DNA of 64,000 nucleotides from Parabacteroides gordonii MS-1 = DSM 23371 (GTDB taxonomy: Bacteria > Bacteroidota > Bacteroidia > Bacteroidales > Tannerellaceae): positions 1,043,672 through 1,107,671 of the forward strand of contig NZ_KQ033920.1 in NCBI RefSeq assembly GCF_000969825.1. The letters are read 5' to 3'. This document shows, piece after piece, positions 52,724 through 61,996 of this stretch (position 1 is its first letter; every line of letters starts with the position of its first letter). The notes under the pieces are model-generated. The model saw only the letters and a list, made by a program, of their open reading frames with translations, had not been told where the DNA came from and searched no databases. Position numbers and translations under genes: made by a program.

Positions 52724-54493
52724 ATGGTAAAGAGAGAGAATATGAAGAGCAGAATACCGTTCAGCCAACGGTTGTTCTGGTCTGTTTTTGTGATGTTTCT
52801 GGGATTTACGGTCTGCTTTCTGTTGTTTCAGTATCAGCGGGAGCGCGAATTCTCACAGGAGAAGTTGAATAATGTATTAAGTAACTATAATTACCAGCTA
52901 TTCCGACGTACACAACAGCAAGGCACCGATATTGACAAAACCGTAAAGCAGTTCATTGAAGATATTCCGCAGAAGGATTTACGTGTGACGATCATTAATC
53001 CGGAAGGGAAAGTGCTTTTCGATAACAGCGGAACCGAAGAGTTCAACAACCATAACGACCGCAGCGAGGTACGCAAAGCCCGTTTATATAATGACGGTTT
53101 TGCCATCCGCACATCCGGCTCGACAGGTAGAAGATATTTTTATTCGGCCAGCAATATCGGCGGTTACATCTATCGTTCAGCACTGCCTTACGATCCGTAT
53201 GTACAAAGTGCCCTGTCGACCGACAAGGACTTTATTTATTTCATGGTGCTGATGACCCTGATCTTCTTCTTCGTCCTCTCCCGCTTTACTTTCAGCATCG
53301 GACGAACGATATCGAAACTACGGGATTTTGCCCTGAATATAGAGAAGGACAGGATACCGGAAACGGATTACATGTTCCCCAACGATGAGCTGGGCGATAT
53401 ATCGAGGAACATCATCACTTTATATCATCGCCAGCAAAAGGCAAAGGATGAGCTTTCGATGGAACGTGAGAAACTGATCAAGCACTTCCAGTATGCCAAA
53501 GAAGGGTTTGCCATGTTTACCGCAGAAGGGAAAGAGATCCTTTCCAATATTCTCTTTATCCAGTTCTTCAACGTGGTTTCCGACAGCCAGATCCGCCAGG
53601 CGGAAGAGGTGGTCGACATCCAGGAACTGGAACCGATCAAAGCATTTCTGAATAAGAATATCCCCAATACGAACCGGAAGCGGAAAGTATTGCGCGAGTC
53701 GGCGACTGTCGATAAAAACGGAAAGATTTTCCTGATCGAATGTATCCTGTTTCTGGATAACAGTTACGAGATATCGATCAACGATATCTCCCGCCAGGAA
53801 GAAGAAAGCCGTATGAAACGCCAGCTGACGCAAAACGTAGCACACGAGCTGAAAACCCCGGTTAGCAGTATACAGGGATATCTTGAAACGATCATCAGCA
53901 ATCCGGAGCTGGCAGAAGACAAGCGTCAGTTCTTCCTCGAACGTTGCTACTCGCAAAGTACCCGCCTGACGGGTCTTCTACGCGATATCTCCGTATTGAA
54001 CCGGTTGGATGAGGCTTCCGAACTGTTCGATCTGGCCGACACGAATATCTCCAGGCTGATCAGTGAGATACAAAAGGAATGCTCGAAAGAAATGGAAGAA
54101 AAGCAGATCACATCCGAAATCATCCTGCCGGGTGATCCGACCATTCATGGTAATTACTCTTTGCTGTATTCCATCTTCCGCAACCTGTATGACAATGCAA
54201 TTGCTTATGCGGGAGAAGGATGCAAGATCACGATCAACTGTTACAAGGAAGATCCTAAATTCTATTATTTCAGCTTCGCAGATAACGGAACGGGTATTTC
54301 GGAAGAGCACATCAACCGTATCTTCGAACGTTTCTACCGTGTAGATAAGGGACGAAGCCGCAAGGTAGGCGGAACCGGTCTGGGATTGTCGATCGTAAAG
54401 AACGGCGTTAATTTCCACAAAGGCCAGATATCTGCCAAGAGTAGCCCGGGAAAAGGAGTTACTTTCTTCTTTACGCTTAAAAAGAAGTTGTAG
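52724..54493 (+). CDS. PhoR-type membrane histidine kinase
   Basis: A 589-residue sensor kinase. Two membrane spans (LFWSVFVMFLGFTVCFLLF and YFMVLMTLIFFFVLSRF) enclose a periplasmic domain of about 140 residues. A HAMP-like segment and a PAS-like region follow. The H box is NVAHELKTPVSSIQGYLE, the N box FRNLYDNAIAYAGE and the G boxes DNGTGI and GGTGLGLSIVKN. A second ATG at 52742 follows a GAGAGAG sequence and may be the real start. Its 3' end overlaps the convergent LytTR regulator gene by 17 nt. Confidence 0.94.
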   Translation: MVKRENMKSRIPFSQRLFWSVFVMFLGFTVCFLLFQYQREREFSQEKLNNVLSNYNYQLFRRTQQQGTDIDKTVKQFIEDIPQKDLRVTIINPEGKVLFDNSGTEEFNNHNDRSEVRKARLYNDGFAIRTSGSTGRRYFYSASNIGGYIYRSALPYDPYVQSALSTDKDFIYFMVLMTLIFFFVLSRFTFSIGRTISKLRDFALNIEKDRIPETDYMFPNDELGDISRNIITLYHRQQKAKDELSMEREKLIKHFQYAKEGFAMFTAEGKEILSNILFIQFFNVVSDSQIRQAEEVVDIQELEPIKAFLNKNIPNTNRKRKVLRESATVDKNGKIFLIECILFLDNSYEISINDISRQEEESRMKRQLTQNVAHELKTPVSSIQGYLETIISNPELAEDKRQFFLERCYSQSTRLTGLLRDISVLNRLDEASELFDLADTNISRLISEIQKECSKEMEEKQITSEIILPGDPTIHGNYSLLYSIFRNLYDNAIAYAGEGCKITINCYKEDPKFYYFSFADNGTGISEEHINRIFERFYRVDKGRSRKVGGTGLGLSIVKNGVNFHKGQISAKSSPGKGVTFFFTLKKKL

Positions 54494-55256
54494 TAGATCC
54501 TGTGAACCACTCCTTAAATTCGGAAACACGAACTTTACTGACCAATATCTTCTCCGCGGCAGGCACTTTTAGATTAACCGACAAACGTCCGTTAAACCAA
54601 AGGTCGATATCCAGAACTGCCTTTCGGGAGATTAGATATTGACGGTTTACGCGAAAGAACAGATTCGGATTCAGGCAATCCGACAATTCATCCAGTGTTT
54701 GTGTAAAAGTATATTCTTTCCCGTCCGTCACAACAGCCTTTACATTTCCTTCATGGATATAAAAAAACAGGATCATATCGACAGACAAAGGAAGCAGTTT
54801 ATCCCCTTTGACCGGAACGAGGAAATGGGTTTTGTAACTCTCCTGTCGCTTCAGTACGCTGATAAGGCTGCTGTAATCCGGTTCTTTCACCGGCGACTCG
54901 GCTTTCAGTTGTCTCAATTTACCGATCGCTTTACGGATGTCGCTTTGCCCGATAGGCTTCAACAAATAATCGATGCTGTTCACCTTAAAAGCACGCAGGG
55001 CATATTCATCATAAGCCGTCGTAAAGATGATCGGACAGGTGATATCGACATGCTCGAATATTTCAAAAGAAGAACCGTCGGCCAGATGAATATCCAGGAA
55101 GATCAATTCCGGCATCGGATTGGCACGAAACCATTCGACACTTTCAGTAATACTATCCAACACAGCTATGATCTCTATGTCGGGAGCCTCATCACACAGG
55201 AGTGCCTTCAGATTGCGGACGGCCGCTTTCTCGTCTTCAATGATTAATGCATTCAT
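54477..55256 (-). CDS. LytTR-type response regulator
   Basis: A 259-residue regulator. The receiver domain has ALIIEDEKAAVRNLKALL, the phospho-acceptor Asp in LIFLDIHLADGSSFE, and the conserved Thr and Lys in FTTAYDEY and YLLKPI. The C-terminal LytTR DNA-binding domain occupies about 150-250 (LVPVKGDKLLPLSVDMILFFY to FRVNRQYLISRKAV). Its ATG overlaps the stop of the cognate histidine kinase by 4 nt, as is typical for such pairs. It is the last gene of the RND efflux operon. The stop lies inside the convergent PhoR-type gene. Confidence 0.95.
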   Translation of the reverse strand: MNALIIEDEKAAVRNLKALLCDEAPDIEIIAVLDSITESVEWFRANPMPELIFLDIHLADGSSFEIFEHVDITCPIIFTTAYDEYALRAFKVNSIDYLLKPIGQSDIRKAIGKLRQLKAESPVKEPDYSSLISVLKRQESYKTHFLVPVKGDKLLPLSVDMILFFYIHEGNVKAVVTDGKEYTFTQTLDELSDCLNPNLFFRVNRQYLISRKAVLDIDLWFNGRLSVNLKVPAAEKILVSKVRVSEFKEWFTGSTTTSF

Positions 55257-56290
55257 ATCAATGGAATGGTTACAGTAAATGTATTATTGTCTTCACGCAC
55301 TTCGATCTCCTCTTTAAATAACAGGCGGTAGCGTTTTGCCAGGTTCGACAAACCGATCCGCATGCCGCTGCTGGCCGTCAGTTTACGCTGGATCGGATTA
55401 CCGACCGTTAAGCGTTTCCCCTCCGAATAGATCCGGATAGTCAGCGGATGGCGGTTACTGATCTCATTATGCTTGACGGCATTTTCAACCAGCAACTGAA
55501 CCGACATAGGCGGGAGCTGGCAAAGCATAGCCCCTTCCTCAATCCGGATATCGAACGACAGATTATCTTCATAACGCATCTTCAACAGGAACAGGTACGC
55601 ATCGACAAACTCCATCTCTTCCTGCAAAGTAACGCTCTGGCATTCGTTCTCCTGCAAGGTATAACGAAGCACACGGGAAAGTTCCTGCAGATAATCCTGG
55701 GCTTTATCGGGTGTCTCGCGGATCAGCGAACGCAGCGTATTCAGCGAATTGAAAAGCATATGGGGATTCAATTGATTCTTCAGGGCTTCGTATTGATTGA
55801 CCAGGTTCTCCGTCCGCAACTGCTGATTCTCGATCAACACCTGCTGGCTTTTGCGGATCAGATGGATCATATAACAACTGCCTGTCACAATACAGGTGAT
55901 GATAAAGTCACGCAACGGATGCAGATAATGATGCACCATCGCATCAATGGCAGGAATATCGAAATGATGATGCAGGAAGACAAACCCTTGTCCCAACAAG
56001 TTACTCATTACCCAGGTCATGATAAAAGACAGCATCATCTTCAGCCAGGTGATACGTGCCGTCGCCCGGTTAAACCCGAACAACAAAGTGTTGAGCGTAA
56101 ACAGGATCAGCAGGGAAACGAACGTGAAAAAAACCTCGTTGGCAACATCGGCCAGCCGCATCCCCGGAAACAGGTTATCCTGCCCGGAATGATCGAACAG
56201 GGAGATCATTTCCGGGAAATGAGTCAGGAACGCCACCACTACGGAAATGACGATCACTGCCAGTTTATATTTATCTACATTTAGCTTCAT
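55253..56290 (-). CDS. LytS-type histidine kinase (His_kinase family)
   Basis: A 345-residue sensor with about four N-terminal membrane spans (LAVIVISVVVAFLTHFPEMI, FFTFVSLLILFTLNTLLFG, ITWLKMMLSFIMTWVMSNLLG, IITCIVTGSCYMIHLI) and a coiled segment, then the cytoplasmic kinase. The phospho-acceptor region reads LKNQLNPHMLFNSLNTLRSLI, the ATP-binding region VQLLVENAVKHNE. There is no extracytoplasmic sensor domain of size, so it probably senses membrane or intramembrane signals. It follows the adaptor gene by 13 nt. Confidence 0.94.
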   Translation of the reverse strand: MKLNVDKYKLAVIVISVVVAFLTHFPEMISLFDHSGQDNLFPGMRLADVANEVFFTFVSLLILFTLNTLLFGFNRATARITWLKMMLSFIMTWVMSNLLGQGFVFLHHHFDIPAIDAMVHHYLHPLRDFIITCIVTGSCYMIHLIRKSQQVLIENQQLRTENLVNQYEALKNQLNPHMLFNSLNTLRSLIRETPDKAQDYLQELSRVLRYTLQENECQSVTLQEEMEFVDAYLFLLKMRYEDNLSFDIRIEEGAMLCQLPPMSVQLLVENAVKHNEISNRHPLTIRIYSEGKRLTVGNPIQRKLTASSGMRIGLSNLAKRYRLLFKEEIEVREDNNTFTVTIPLI

Positions 56291-56303
56291 GCCACAAAGA
56301 TAC

Positions 56304-57197
56304 TTATTTCTTTTCTACGCGTGCCGTAACATACATGCCAGGACGAAAACGTTCGTTATTTCCTTTTACCCGTGCATATATTTCAAGAGAGCGGTTGACG
56401 GCGTCCACTTCCTGTCCGATGGAGAGCAGGGTGGCATCAAAGGTTTGTTTACCCATACCGTTTACGCGGAACTGGATGCGGCTTCCGGGGGTCAGGTCAT
56501 CCAGGTCTTTTTCGTAAGCGGTCAGGCAGAGCAGGGTTTCCCCTTTGTCGATCACATCACAGACCGGTTCGCCGGCATTGAGATATTTACCCAGATTGAT
56601 TGTCATTCCGGCCACATATCCATTCAGCGGAGATTTCACTTCGAGATAAGGACGGATACCGCTTTTCAACAGATCAGCGGGATCGACACCGAGGATCGTC
56701 AACTGGGCGGCAGCGGCTTCCAGGCGGCTTTTCATCGACAGATAATCTGCCTTACTCTGCTGAAAACGTTTCTGGGAAGCAGCTTCCTGCGAACTTAAAC
56801 GCTCCTGCCGATGGAATTCGGCTTCCAGATATTCCGCTTGTGCATGCGCTTCGAGATAATTTTGCTGGAGAGTGATAAAATCAGGGTTCTCCAACGTTGC
56901 CAGGACAGTACCTTTCCGCACATAGTCACCCGGCAGCAGAGATGTTGCATGTACGGTTCCTCCCATTGTCAGCGTAACAGTGGCATGACGCTGAGGGGGA
57001 ACGATCATTTTCCCATTAAAGGAAGAATGATTCGGCATAGCGGTTGCAGAGGTGACGGCATCCACCTGAAGCGAGTCGGCTGCAGCAACTACCGGTTCGA
57101 CCTCCGGCTTTGAAATCTCTTGTGGTTGTTCTTTTTCCGTAGTCGCGCTACAGGCTGCCAACAACAGGGCAGCAATGGGAATAAATATTCTTTTCAT
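56304..57197 (-). CDS. RND efflux periplasmic adaptor lipoprotein (membrane fusion protein)
   Basis: A 297-residue adaptor. I start at the ATG at 57197 (MKRIFIPIAALLLAACSATTEKE), which gives a lipoprotein signal with lipobox LAAC; the frame remains open to 57509 only because the 41-bp repeats lack stops. The lipoyl/barrel-sandwich half has VTLTMGGTVHATSLLPGDYVRKGTVLATLENPDF, a short hairpin, and SPLNGYVAGMTINLGKYLNAGEPV. The beta-barrel follows (ETLLCLTAYEKDLDDL). It ends RFRPGMYVTARVEKK without the usual C-terminal domain, so it is short. It works with the RND-channel fusion encoded upstream. Confidence 0.9.
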   Translation of the reverse strand: MKRIFIPIAALLLAACSATTEKEQPQEISKPEVEPVVAAADSLQVDAVTSATAMPNHSSFNGKMIVPPQRHATVTLTMGGTVHATSLLPGDYVRKGTVLATLENPDFITLQQNYLEAHAQAEYLEAEFHRQERLSSQEAASQKRFQQSKADYLSMKSRLEAAAAQLTILGVDPADLLKSGIRPYLEVKSPLNGYVAGMTINLGKYLNAGEPVCDVIDKGETLLCLTAYEKDLDDLTPGSRIQFRVNGMGKQTFDATLLSIGQEVDAVNRSLEIYARVKGNNERFRPGMYVTARVEKK

Positions 57198-57240
57198 CGT
57201 ATCGTTTTTATTATAAATTCTTTTTATTCGGTATTTCCGG

Positions 57241-57443
57241 GGACAATGCCAATAATTCTCTGTAAGCACTGTCCCCGGGTTGGACAGCGCCAATAATTTT
57301 CTGTAAGTACTGTCCTCGGGTTGGACAGCGCTGATAATTTTCCGTAAGCACTGTCGCCAGGCTGGACAACGCCAATAATTTTCCGTAAGCACTGTCGCCA
57401 GGCCGGACAACGCCGATAATCTTCCGGAAGCATTGTCGGGCGG
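57241..57443. repeat. Five tandem 41-bp imperfect palindromic repeats
   Basis: Copies begin at 57241, 57282, 57323, 57364 and 57405, each starting GGACA and containing AATAATT...GTAAGCACTGTC. Each unit has a GGACA...TGTCC-type inverted pair with a loop of about 15-22 nt, with changes that retain pairing through G-U or compensating bases in several units. They lie between the RND-channel gene and the adaptor gene of the same operon, on the transcribed region, so an RNA role (stability or attenuation) is plausible. Confidence 0.9.
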
Positions 57444-57450
57444 AATATTT

Positions 57451-60400
57451 CTATCGCGTATACAATTCCAGTTCCAGCGCGGAGATATTGTAATTGTAAA
57501 CAGATTCAATATATCCTCTTTTTATCTCCCGCGCGCTCTTCAAGCTCTGCACGAACTGCATAATATCCGTTTCACTCTCGCGGAATTGTATCTGCGCACT
57601 CTTTAGCAAAGCATCGGCTTCCGGCAAAGCTCCCGTCGTATAATAACGGATACTTTCACCTTGCTGGCGAAGCATTGCCTGCAGTTCGTCGACCTTATTG
57701 CTTAGCTGGCGCGTACTTGCTTCCGCTTCCGTACGGGCGATATAAGCATCTATCCGTGCCTGCCGCGTACGACTTTGCTGCGAAAAGAACAGGATCGGGA
57801 ACGAAACGCCGACCATCCAGGAGTTCAGTCCGCTAAGCGGCGCTATTTTCTGGCGGATATAACCGACCGACAGCTCCGGAAAGAAACGGCTACGCTCCAC
57901 GTTGAGCATCGCTTTCTTTTCGTCTGCCGTACTTTGGAAATATCCGACATGCGCATCCGACAGCACAGCAACTCCGGTTTCTGCCGGGAATAAAGCCAGC
58001 GTACTGTCAGCCGGGACGATCGGCCGGTCGGCATAACAAGCCCAAGTAAACCGGCGTGCAGCCAGTTGCAACTCTTCTTCCGACTGCATCAGGCGGGTAC
58101 GCAGATCTGCGGCAAGCGTGGTTGCCATATTCCGTTCCAGCAAGGTGATATCACCCTGTTCGTAACGGAGTTGACCGGCTTGTTGCAGACGTGCGGCCAG
58201 CTCATTCTGTTCGCGGTAAAGGGAACGGAGATTGGCTGCATATTGATAATAAGCCCAGGCACGCTTCACTTCGGCGATGATTTCCTTTTTCACCATATCC
58301 CGATAGTATTCGCCGGTTTCGATCTGTTTGCCGACAAGCGTATTCTTATAAAACGGAGTGAGCAAAGAACCCAGCGACTGGGTCACTTCGATCTGATTAT
58401 CGTTGCGCGTCTCGCCATTGATCTGTCCCCATGAATAGCTGACCGATGTCGGAGCCAACTCCCACGATTCGCCACGGGCAGTACGCGAACGGTCGATGGC
58501 AGCAGATGCCGTTTTCAGACGCGGGTGATTCTGCAGGGCGACAGACAACGCTTCATCCAGCGAAACCATAGCTGCCCGACCAGTTACATCATTCTGAGCC
58601 CAAGCCGGGGAAGCCAGAAGAGCAAGCCCCAGGATCATCGGCAACGCCTTTACTCCTCTCCCTTTCCGGATCTTCTTCCATAAGAACGGGAATGAATTTA
58701 CCAGCCGGTAAAAGACCGGAATAATCAATAAGGTAAGGACGGTAGAAACAATCAGTCCCCCAATCACCACCGTCGCCAGCGGACGCTGCACTTCAGCTCC
58801 GGCCGACCGGGCAATCGCCATCGGCACAAATCCCAGGGAAGCGACCAGCCCTGTCAAAAAGACCGGACGCAGCAGGTGCGGACAGCCTTTAGCTATAATA
58901 CGGTTCGTACACATATAATATTTATTTCGTTTACGCAGGTCATTAAAGTGATTGATCATCAGGATACCATTCAGTACCGCCACACCAAACAAAGCTATAA
59001 ATCCCACCCCGGCCGAAATGCTGAAAGGCAAACCGCGCAGCCAAAGCGCCGCGATACCGCCGATAAGCGACAAGGGGACGGTTGAGAAAACCACCAGCGT
59101 ATAAGTCACGCTCTTGAAAGCAAAGAACAACAACAAAAGAATCAGTGCCAAAGCCACCGGAATAACGATCAGCAAGGTATTAATGGCATTCTGCAGGTTC
59201 TCGAACTGGCCGCCGTATTCAAAATAATAGCCGGGCTTCAGCTTGATATTCTTATCCAATGTATCCTGAATGTCGGAAACGACCTGCTGAATATCCGCAT
59301 CACGCACATTCACCCCGATCACAATACGGCGTTTGGTGGCATCCCGGTTAATCTGGAGCGGCCCGTTCACCAGTTCGATGTTCGCCACTTCGCTCACCGG
59401 GATCTGGATGCCTTCCGCCGTACGGATAAACAGTTTATCCAGATTCAGGTCAGACACTTTATCCTTATCGAGACGGAGCACCAGATCGAAGCGGCGTTCA
59501 TTCTCAAAAATCACGCCGGCAGCTTCACCGGCATAAGCCGTGCGGACAATCGTATTCAGTTCCTCTATATTCATCCCGTAGCGGGCAATCTTGGCGCGAT
59601 CGTATTTAACCACCAGCTGCGGAAGTCCCATTGCCTGTTCCACGATCACGTCGGCCGCCCCGGATACTTTCTCAACAAAGGCGGACGCTTCTTTCGCTTT
59701 CGCATAGAGTTCTTCCATGTCTTCACCATACAGTTTGATGGCTATATCCGCTTTGGCACCCGTCATCAGTTCGTTGAAACGCAACTGGATCGGCTGGCTG
59801 AAATTAAACTCGGCACCCTCGATCGGTTCAAGAGCCGCCTTCATCTTCTCCACCATCCCGGCACGGCTCGACGCGGAAGTCCATTCCTTGAAAGGCTTCA
59901 TGATGATCATTATATCGGCATCTTCCACTGCCATCGGATCAGTAGGCACTTCCGCCGTTCCTATCTTGGCAACCACGTGTTTAATCTCGGGAAACTGATC
60001 CATCAATGTCTTTTGTGCCTCGCCGGACAATTCGATGCTACGGGTCAGCGAACTTCCCGCCGGAAGCGTCATCTGCATGGCAAAGTCCCCTTCATCCAGG
60101 GTCGGGATAAACTCGGCCCCCAAACGGGTAAACAACAACAAGGAAGCCGCCAGCAAAGCAAAGGCAGAAACGATCGTCGCCCAGATATGATGCAGGCAGA
60201 AACGCAGGCTGCTTTTATATACCCGGTTCAGTTTCTCAAAGAAACGATCGGCAAAAGTAGGTTTGGATGAAATAGTCCGTTTCAGGAATAAAGAAGCCAT
60301 CATCGGCACATAGGTGAGCGAAAGGATTAACGCGCCGATAATACAAAAGACAAGGGTCTTTGCCATCGGTGTAAAGTATTTTCCCTCGATGCCGGTCAAC

Positions 60401-61797
60401 GTAAGGATCGGGAAAAAGACGATCAGGATAATCAGCACCGCAAACGTGGCACTTCGCACCACACCGCTTGCCCCGGCCTCCACTTCCTTGTCCATCTCGG
60501 CTTTCGACAGTGTACGTCCGGCAAGCCGCCGGGTATAAATATGTGCCAGGATCCCTTCCACGATCACGATCGAGCCGTCCACAACGATACCGAAGTCGAT
60601 AGCCCCCAAGCTCATCAGGTTGGCCGACACACCGAATATACGCATCATGATAAAACCGAACAGCATCGCCAGCGGAATAACGGAAGCCACGATCAGCCCG
60701 GCGCGAATATTCCCCAGAAAGATAATCAACACGAAGAAGACGATCAGGGCACCTTCTATCAGGTTCCGTACAACCGTCGAGATATTGCGGTTTACCAACT
60801 CCGAGCGGTTCAGGTAAGGCTTCACGCTGACACCTTCGGGAAGCATCTTCTGTACCTTATCGACACGCGCTTCCAGCTCTTTCGTCACCAGATTGGCGTT
60901 AGCTCCTTTCAGCATCATAGCGATACCGCCCACACATTCGCCCTCGCCGTCTTTCGTCATGGCACCAAAACGCTTCGGTGCTCCGAAACGGACTGTTCCG
61001 ACATCGCTGATATGGATAGGGATGCCTCCCCGGTTGGTTATCACGATACGTTCGATATCTTTTGTATCGCTGATCATCCCTTCGGAACGGATATAATAGG
61101 CCCGGTTCACTTTTTCGATATAGCTACCGCCTGTATTCTGGTTGTTGCTGTTGAGGGCGGCATACACATCACTGATAGTAATATTCAACGAATACAAAGC
61201 GTCAGGGTCGACCGCGACTTCATACTGTTTCAGATAACCGCCGAAACTATTGATCTCTACAATCCCCGGAATACCGGAAAGCTGCCGTTTAACGATCCAG
61301 TCCTGGATAGTACGCAACTCCATCGCATCGTATTTATCTTCATAACCCGGAGCCACTTTCAATACATATTGGTAGATCTCCCCCAGCCCGGTGGTTATAG
61401 GCATCAGCTCCGGCGTTCCCAGCTCAGACGGGATTTCACCGGACACGGTTTGTATCTGTTCGTTGATCAACTGCCGGGCATCCAATGTAGGTACACTCTC
61501 CTTGAATACGACCGTTACGAGCGACAGCCCGAAACGGGATACGGAGCGTATCTCTTCTACATTCATAATATTGCTCATGGCAATTTCTATGGGAAAAGTA
61601 ATCAGTTGTTCTACTTCCTGCGGGGCAAGGGTCGGCGAAACAGTCACGATCTGCACCTGGTTATTGGTTATGTCCGGTACCGCATCGATAGGAAGCGTCA
61701 ACATTGCATAAATTCCACCGATCAGCAGAAACAGCGTCGTAAGCCCGACGAACAACTTTTTGTGGATAGAAAAATGTACAATTGCTTTAAACATCAC
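57451..61797 (-). CDS. CzcA/CusA-type heavy-metal RND transporter fused to a TolC-type outer-membrane channel
   Basis: A 1448-residue fusion. The RND part (about 1-1040) starts MMFKAIVHFSIHKKLFVGLT and has the heavy-metal signature LMSLGAIDFGIVVDGSIVIVE in TM4, plus the two large periplasmic loops and twelve spans. Near residue 1050-1066 is LPMILGLALLASPAWAQND, which resembles a signal peptide with an AWA|Q cleavage site. The remaining part (about 1067-1448) is a TolC/OEP channel domain with AALQNHPRL-type helices (SVALQNHPRLKTASAAI) and coiled coils. With the adaptor lipoprotein it forms a complete efflux system encoded in two genes. Metal specificity is not readable. Expression is probably controlled by the LytS/LytTR pair at the end of the operon. 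Confidence 0.93.
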   Translation of the reverse strand: MMFKAIVHFSIHKKLFVGLTTLFLLIGGIYAMLTLPIDAVPDITNNQVQIVTVSPTLAPQEVEQLITFPIEIAMSNIMNVEEIRSVSRFGLSLVTVVFKESVPTLDARQLINEQIQTVSGEIPSELGTPELMPITTGLGEIYQYVLKVAPGYEDKYDAMELRTIQDWIVKRQLSGIPGIVEINSFGGYLKQYEVAVDPDALYSLNITISDVYAALNSNNQNTGGSYIEKVNRAYYIRSEGMISDTKDIERIVITNRGGIPIHISDVGTVRFGAPKRFGAMTKDGEGECVGGIAMMLKGANANLVTKELEARVDKVQKMLPEGVSVKPYLNRSELVNRNISTVVRNLIEGALIVFFVLIIFLGNIRAGLIVASVIPLAMLFGFIMMRIFGVSANLMSLGAIDFGIVVDGSIVIVEGILAHIYTRRLAGRTLSKAEMDKEVEAGASGVVRSATFAVLIILIVFFPILTLTGIEGKYFTPMAKTLVFCIIGALILSLTYVPMMASLFLKRTISSKPTFADRFFEKLNRVYKSSLRFCLHHIWATIVSAFALLAASLLLFTRLGAEFIPTLDEGDFAMQMTLPAGSSLTRSIELSGEAQKTLMDQFPEIKHVVAKIGTAEVPTDPMAVEDADIMIIMKPFKEWTSASSRAGMVEKMKAALEPIEGAEFNFSQPIQLRFNELMTGAKADIAIKLYGEDMEELYAKAKEASAFVEKVSGAADVIVEQAMGLPQLVVKYDRAKIARYGMNIEELNTIVRTAYAGEAAGVIFENERRFDLVLRLDKDKVSDLNLDKLFIRTAEGIQIPVSEVANIELVNGPLQINRDATKRRIVIGVNVRDADIQQVVSDIQDTLDKNIKLKPGYYFEYGGQFENLQNAINTLLIVIPVALALILLLLFFAFKSVTYTLVVFSTVPLSLIGGIAALWLRGLPFSISAGVGFIALFGVAVLNGILMINHFNDLRKRNKYYMCTNRIIAKGCPHLLRPVFLTGLVASLGFVPMAIARSAGAEVQRPLATVVIGGLIVSTVLTLLIIPVFYRLVNSFPFLWKKIRKGRGVKALPMILGLALLASPAWAQNDVTGRAAMVSLDEALSVALQNHPRLKTASAAIDRSRTARGESWELAPTSVSYSWGQINGETRNDNQIEVTQSLGSLLTPFYKNTLVGKQIETGEYYRDMVKKEIIAEVKRAWAYYQYAANLRSLYREQNELAARLQQAGQLRYEQGDITLLERNMATTLAADLRTRLMQSEEELQLAARRFTWACYADRPIVPADSTLALFPAETGVAVLSDAHVGYFQSTADEKKAMLNVERSRFFPELSVGYIRQKIAPLSGLNSWMVGVSFPILFFSQQSRTRQARIDAYIARTEAEASTRQLSNKVDELQAMLRQQGESIRYYTTGALPEADALLKSAQIQFRESETDIMQFVQSLKSAREIKRGYIESVYNYNISALELELYTR

Positions 61798-61824
61798 TTT
61801 GTAATTTAAAATAATATTACAAAG
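61797..61824. promoter_or_regulatory. 9-bp inverted repeat overlapping the RND gene start and -7 region
   Basis: CTTTGTAAT (61797-61805) and ATTACAAAG (61816-61824) form a perfect inverted repeat with a 10-nt spacer. It overlaps the -7 element and the start codon of the RND gene and may be an operator or form an RNA hairpin at the leader's 5' end. Confidence 0.5.
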
Positions 61825-61827
61825 CTA
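61820..61827 (-). promoter_or_regulatory. -7 element for the RND efflux operon
   Basis: The minus strand reads TAGCTTTG; the transcript would start about 15 nt before the ATG. There is no obvious -33 TTG, consistent with an activator-dependent promoter. Confidence 0.5.
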
Positions 61828-61956
61828 GCCAGACGGAAAGTGATTACATATAATAAAATACTGAAGCTGACGGAATGGGAGGTGAAGTGTACCTATCAGC
61901 ATTTAAACGGAAAGGGGAAAAATAATCCGGAAAAGATCAGAGCTATAGTCTTCCTG

Positions 61957-61996
61957 AAAAGGGGTACATGCGTGTGTAAAAAAGGGGTACATGCGT
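61957..61996. repeat. Two direct copies of a 17-bp sequence, 23 nt apart
   Basis: AAAAGGGGTACATGCGT occurs at 61957-61973 and 61980-61996, in the 249-nt region between the RND and small acidic genes. I see no gene in this region: a 67-codon plus-strand frame crosses it but resembles nothing and is partly made of the repeat. Confidence 0.7.

Noticed and set aside
54477-54493. Possible frameshift or truncation because two genes overlap at their 3' ends
   Set aside because: Both proteins end where their families normally end, so this is an ordinary convergent 17-nt overlap.
57241-57443. CRISPR-like array
   Set aside because: The 41-bp units are contiguous, without unique spacers, and no cas gene is near.
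56304-57509. A 401-residue adaptor beginning upstream of the repeats
   Set aside because: The first 100 residues would be translated 41-bp repeats. The lipoprotein signal begins at 57197, which is a much better start.
60541-61809. Long open frame (about 420 codons) on the plus strand opposite the RND gene
   Set aside because: It is antisense to the conserved RND N-terminal region, has no recognisable domains, and its composition (many His, Gln, Arg, Tyr) is that of a shadow frame.
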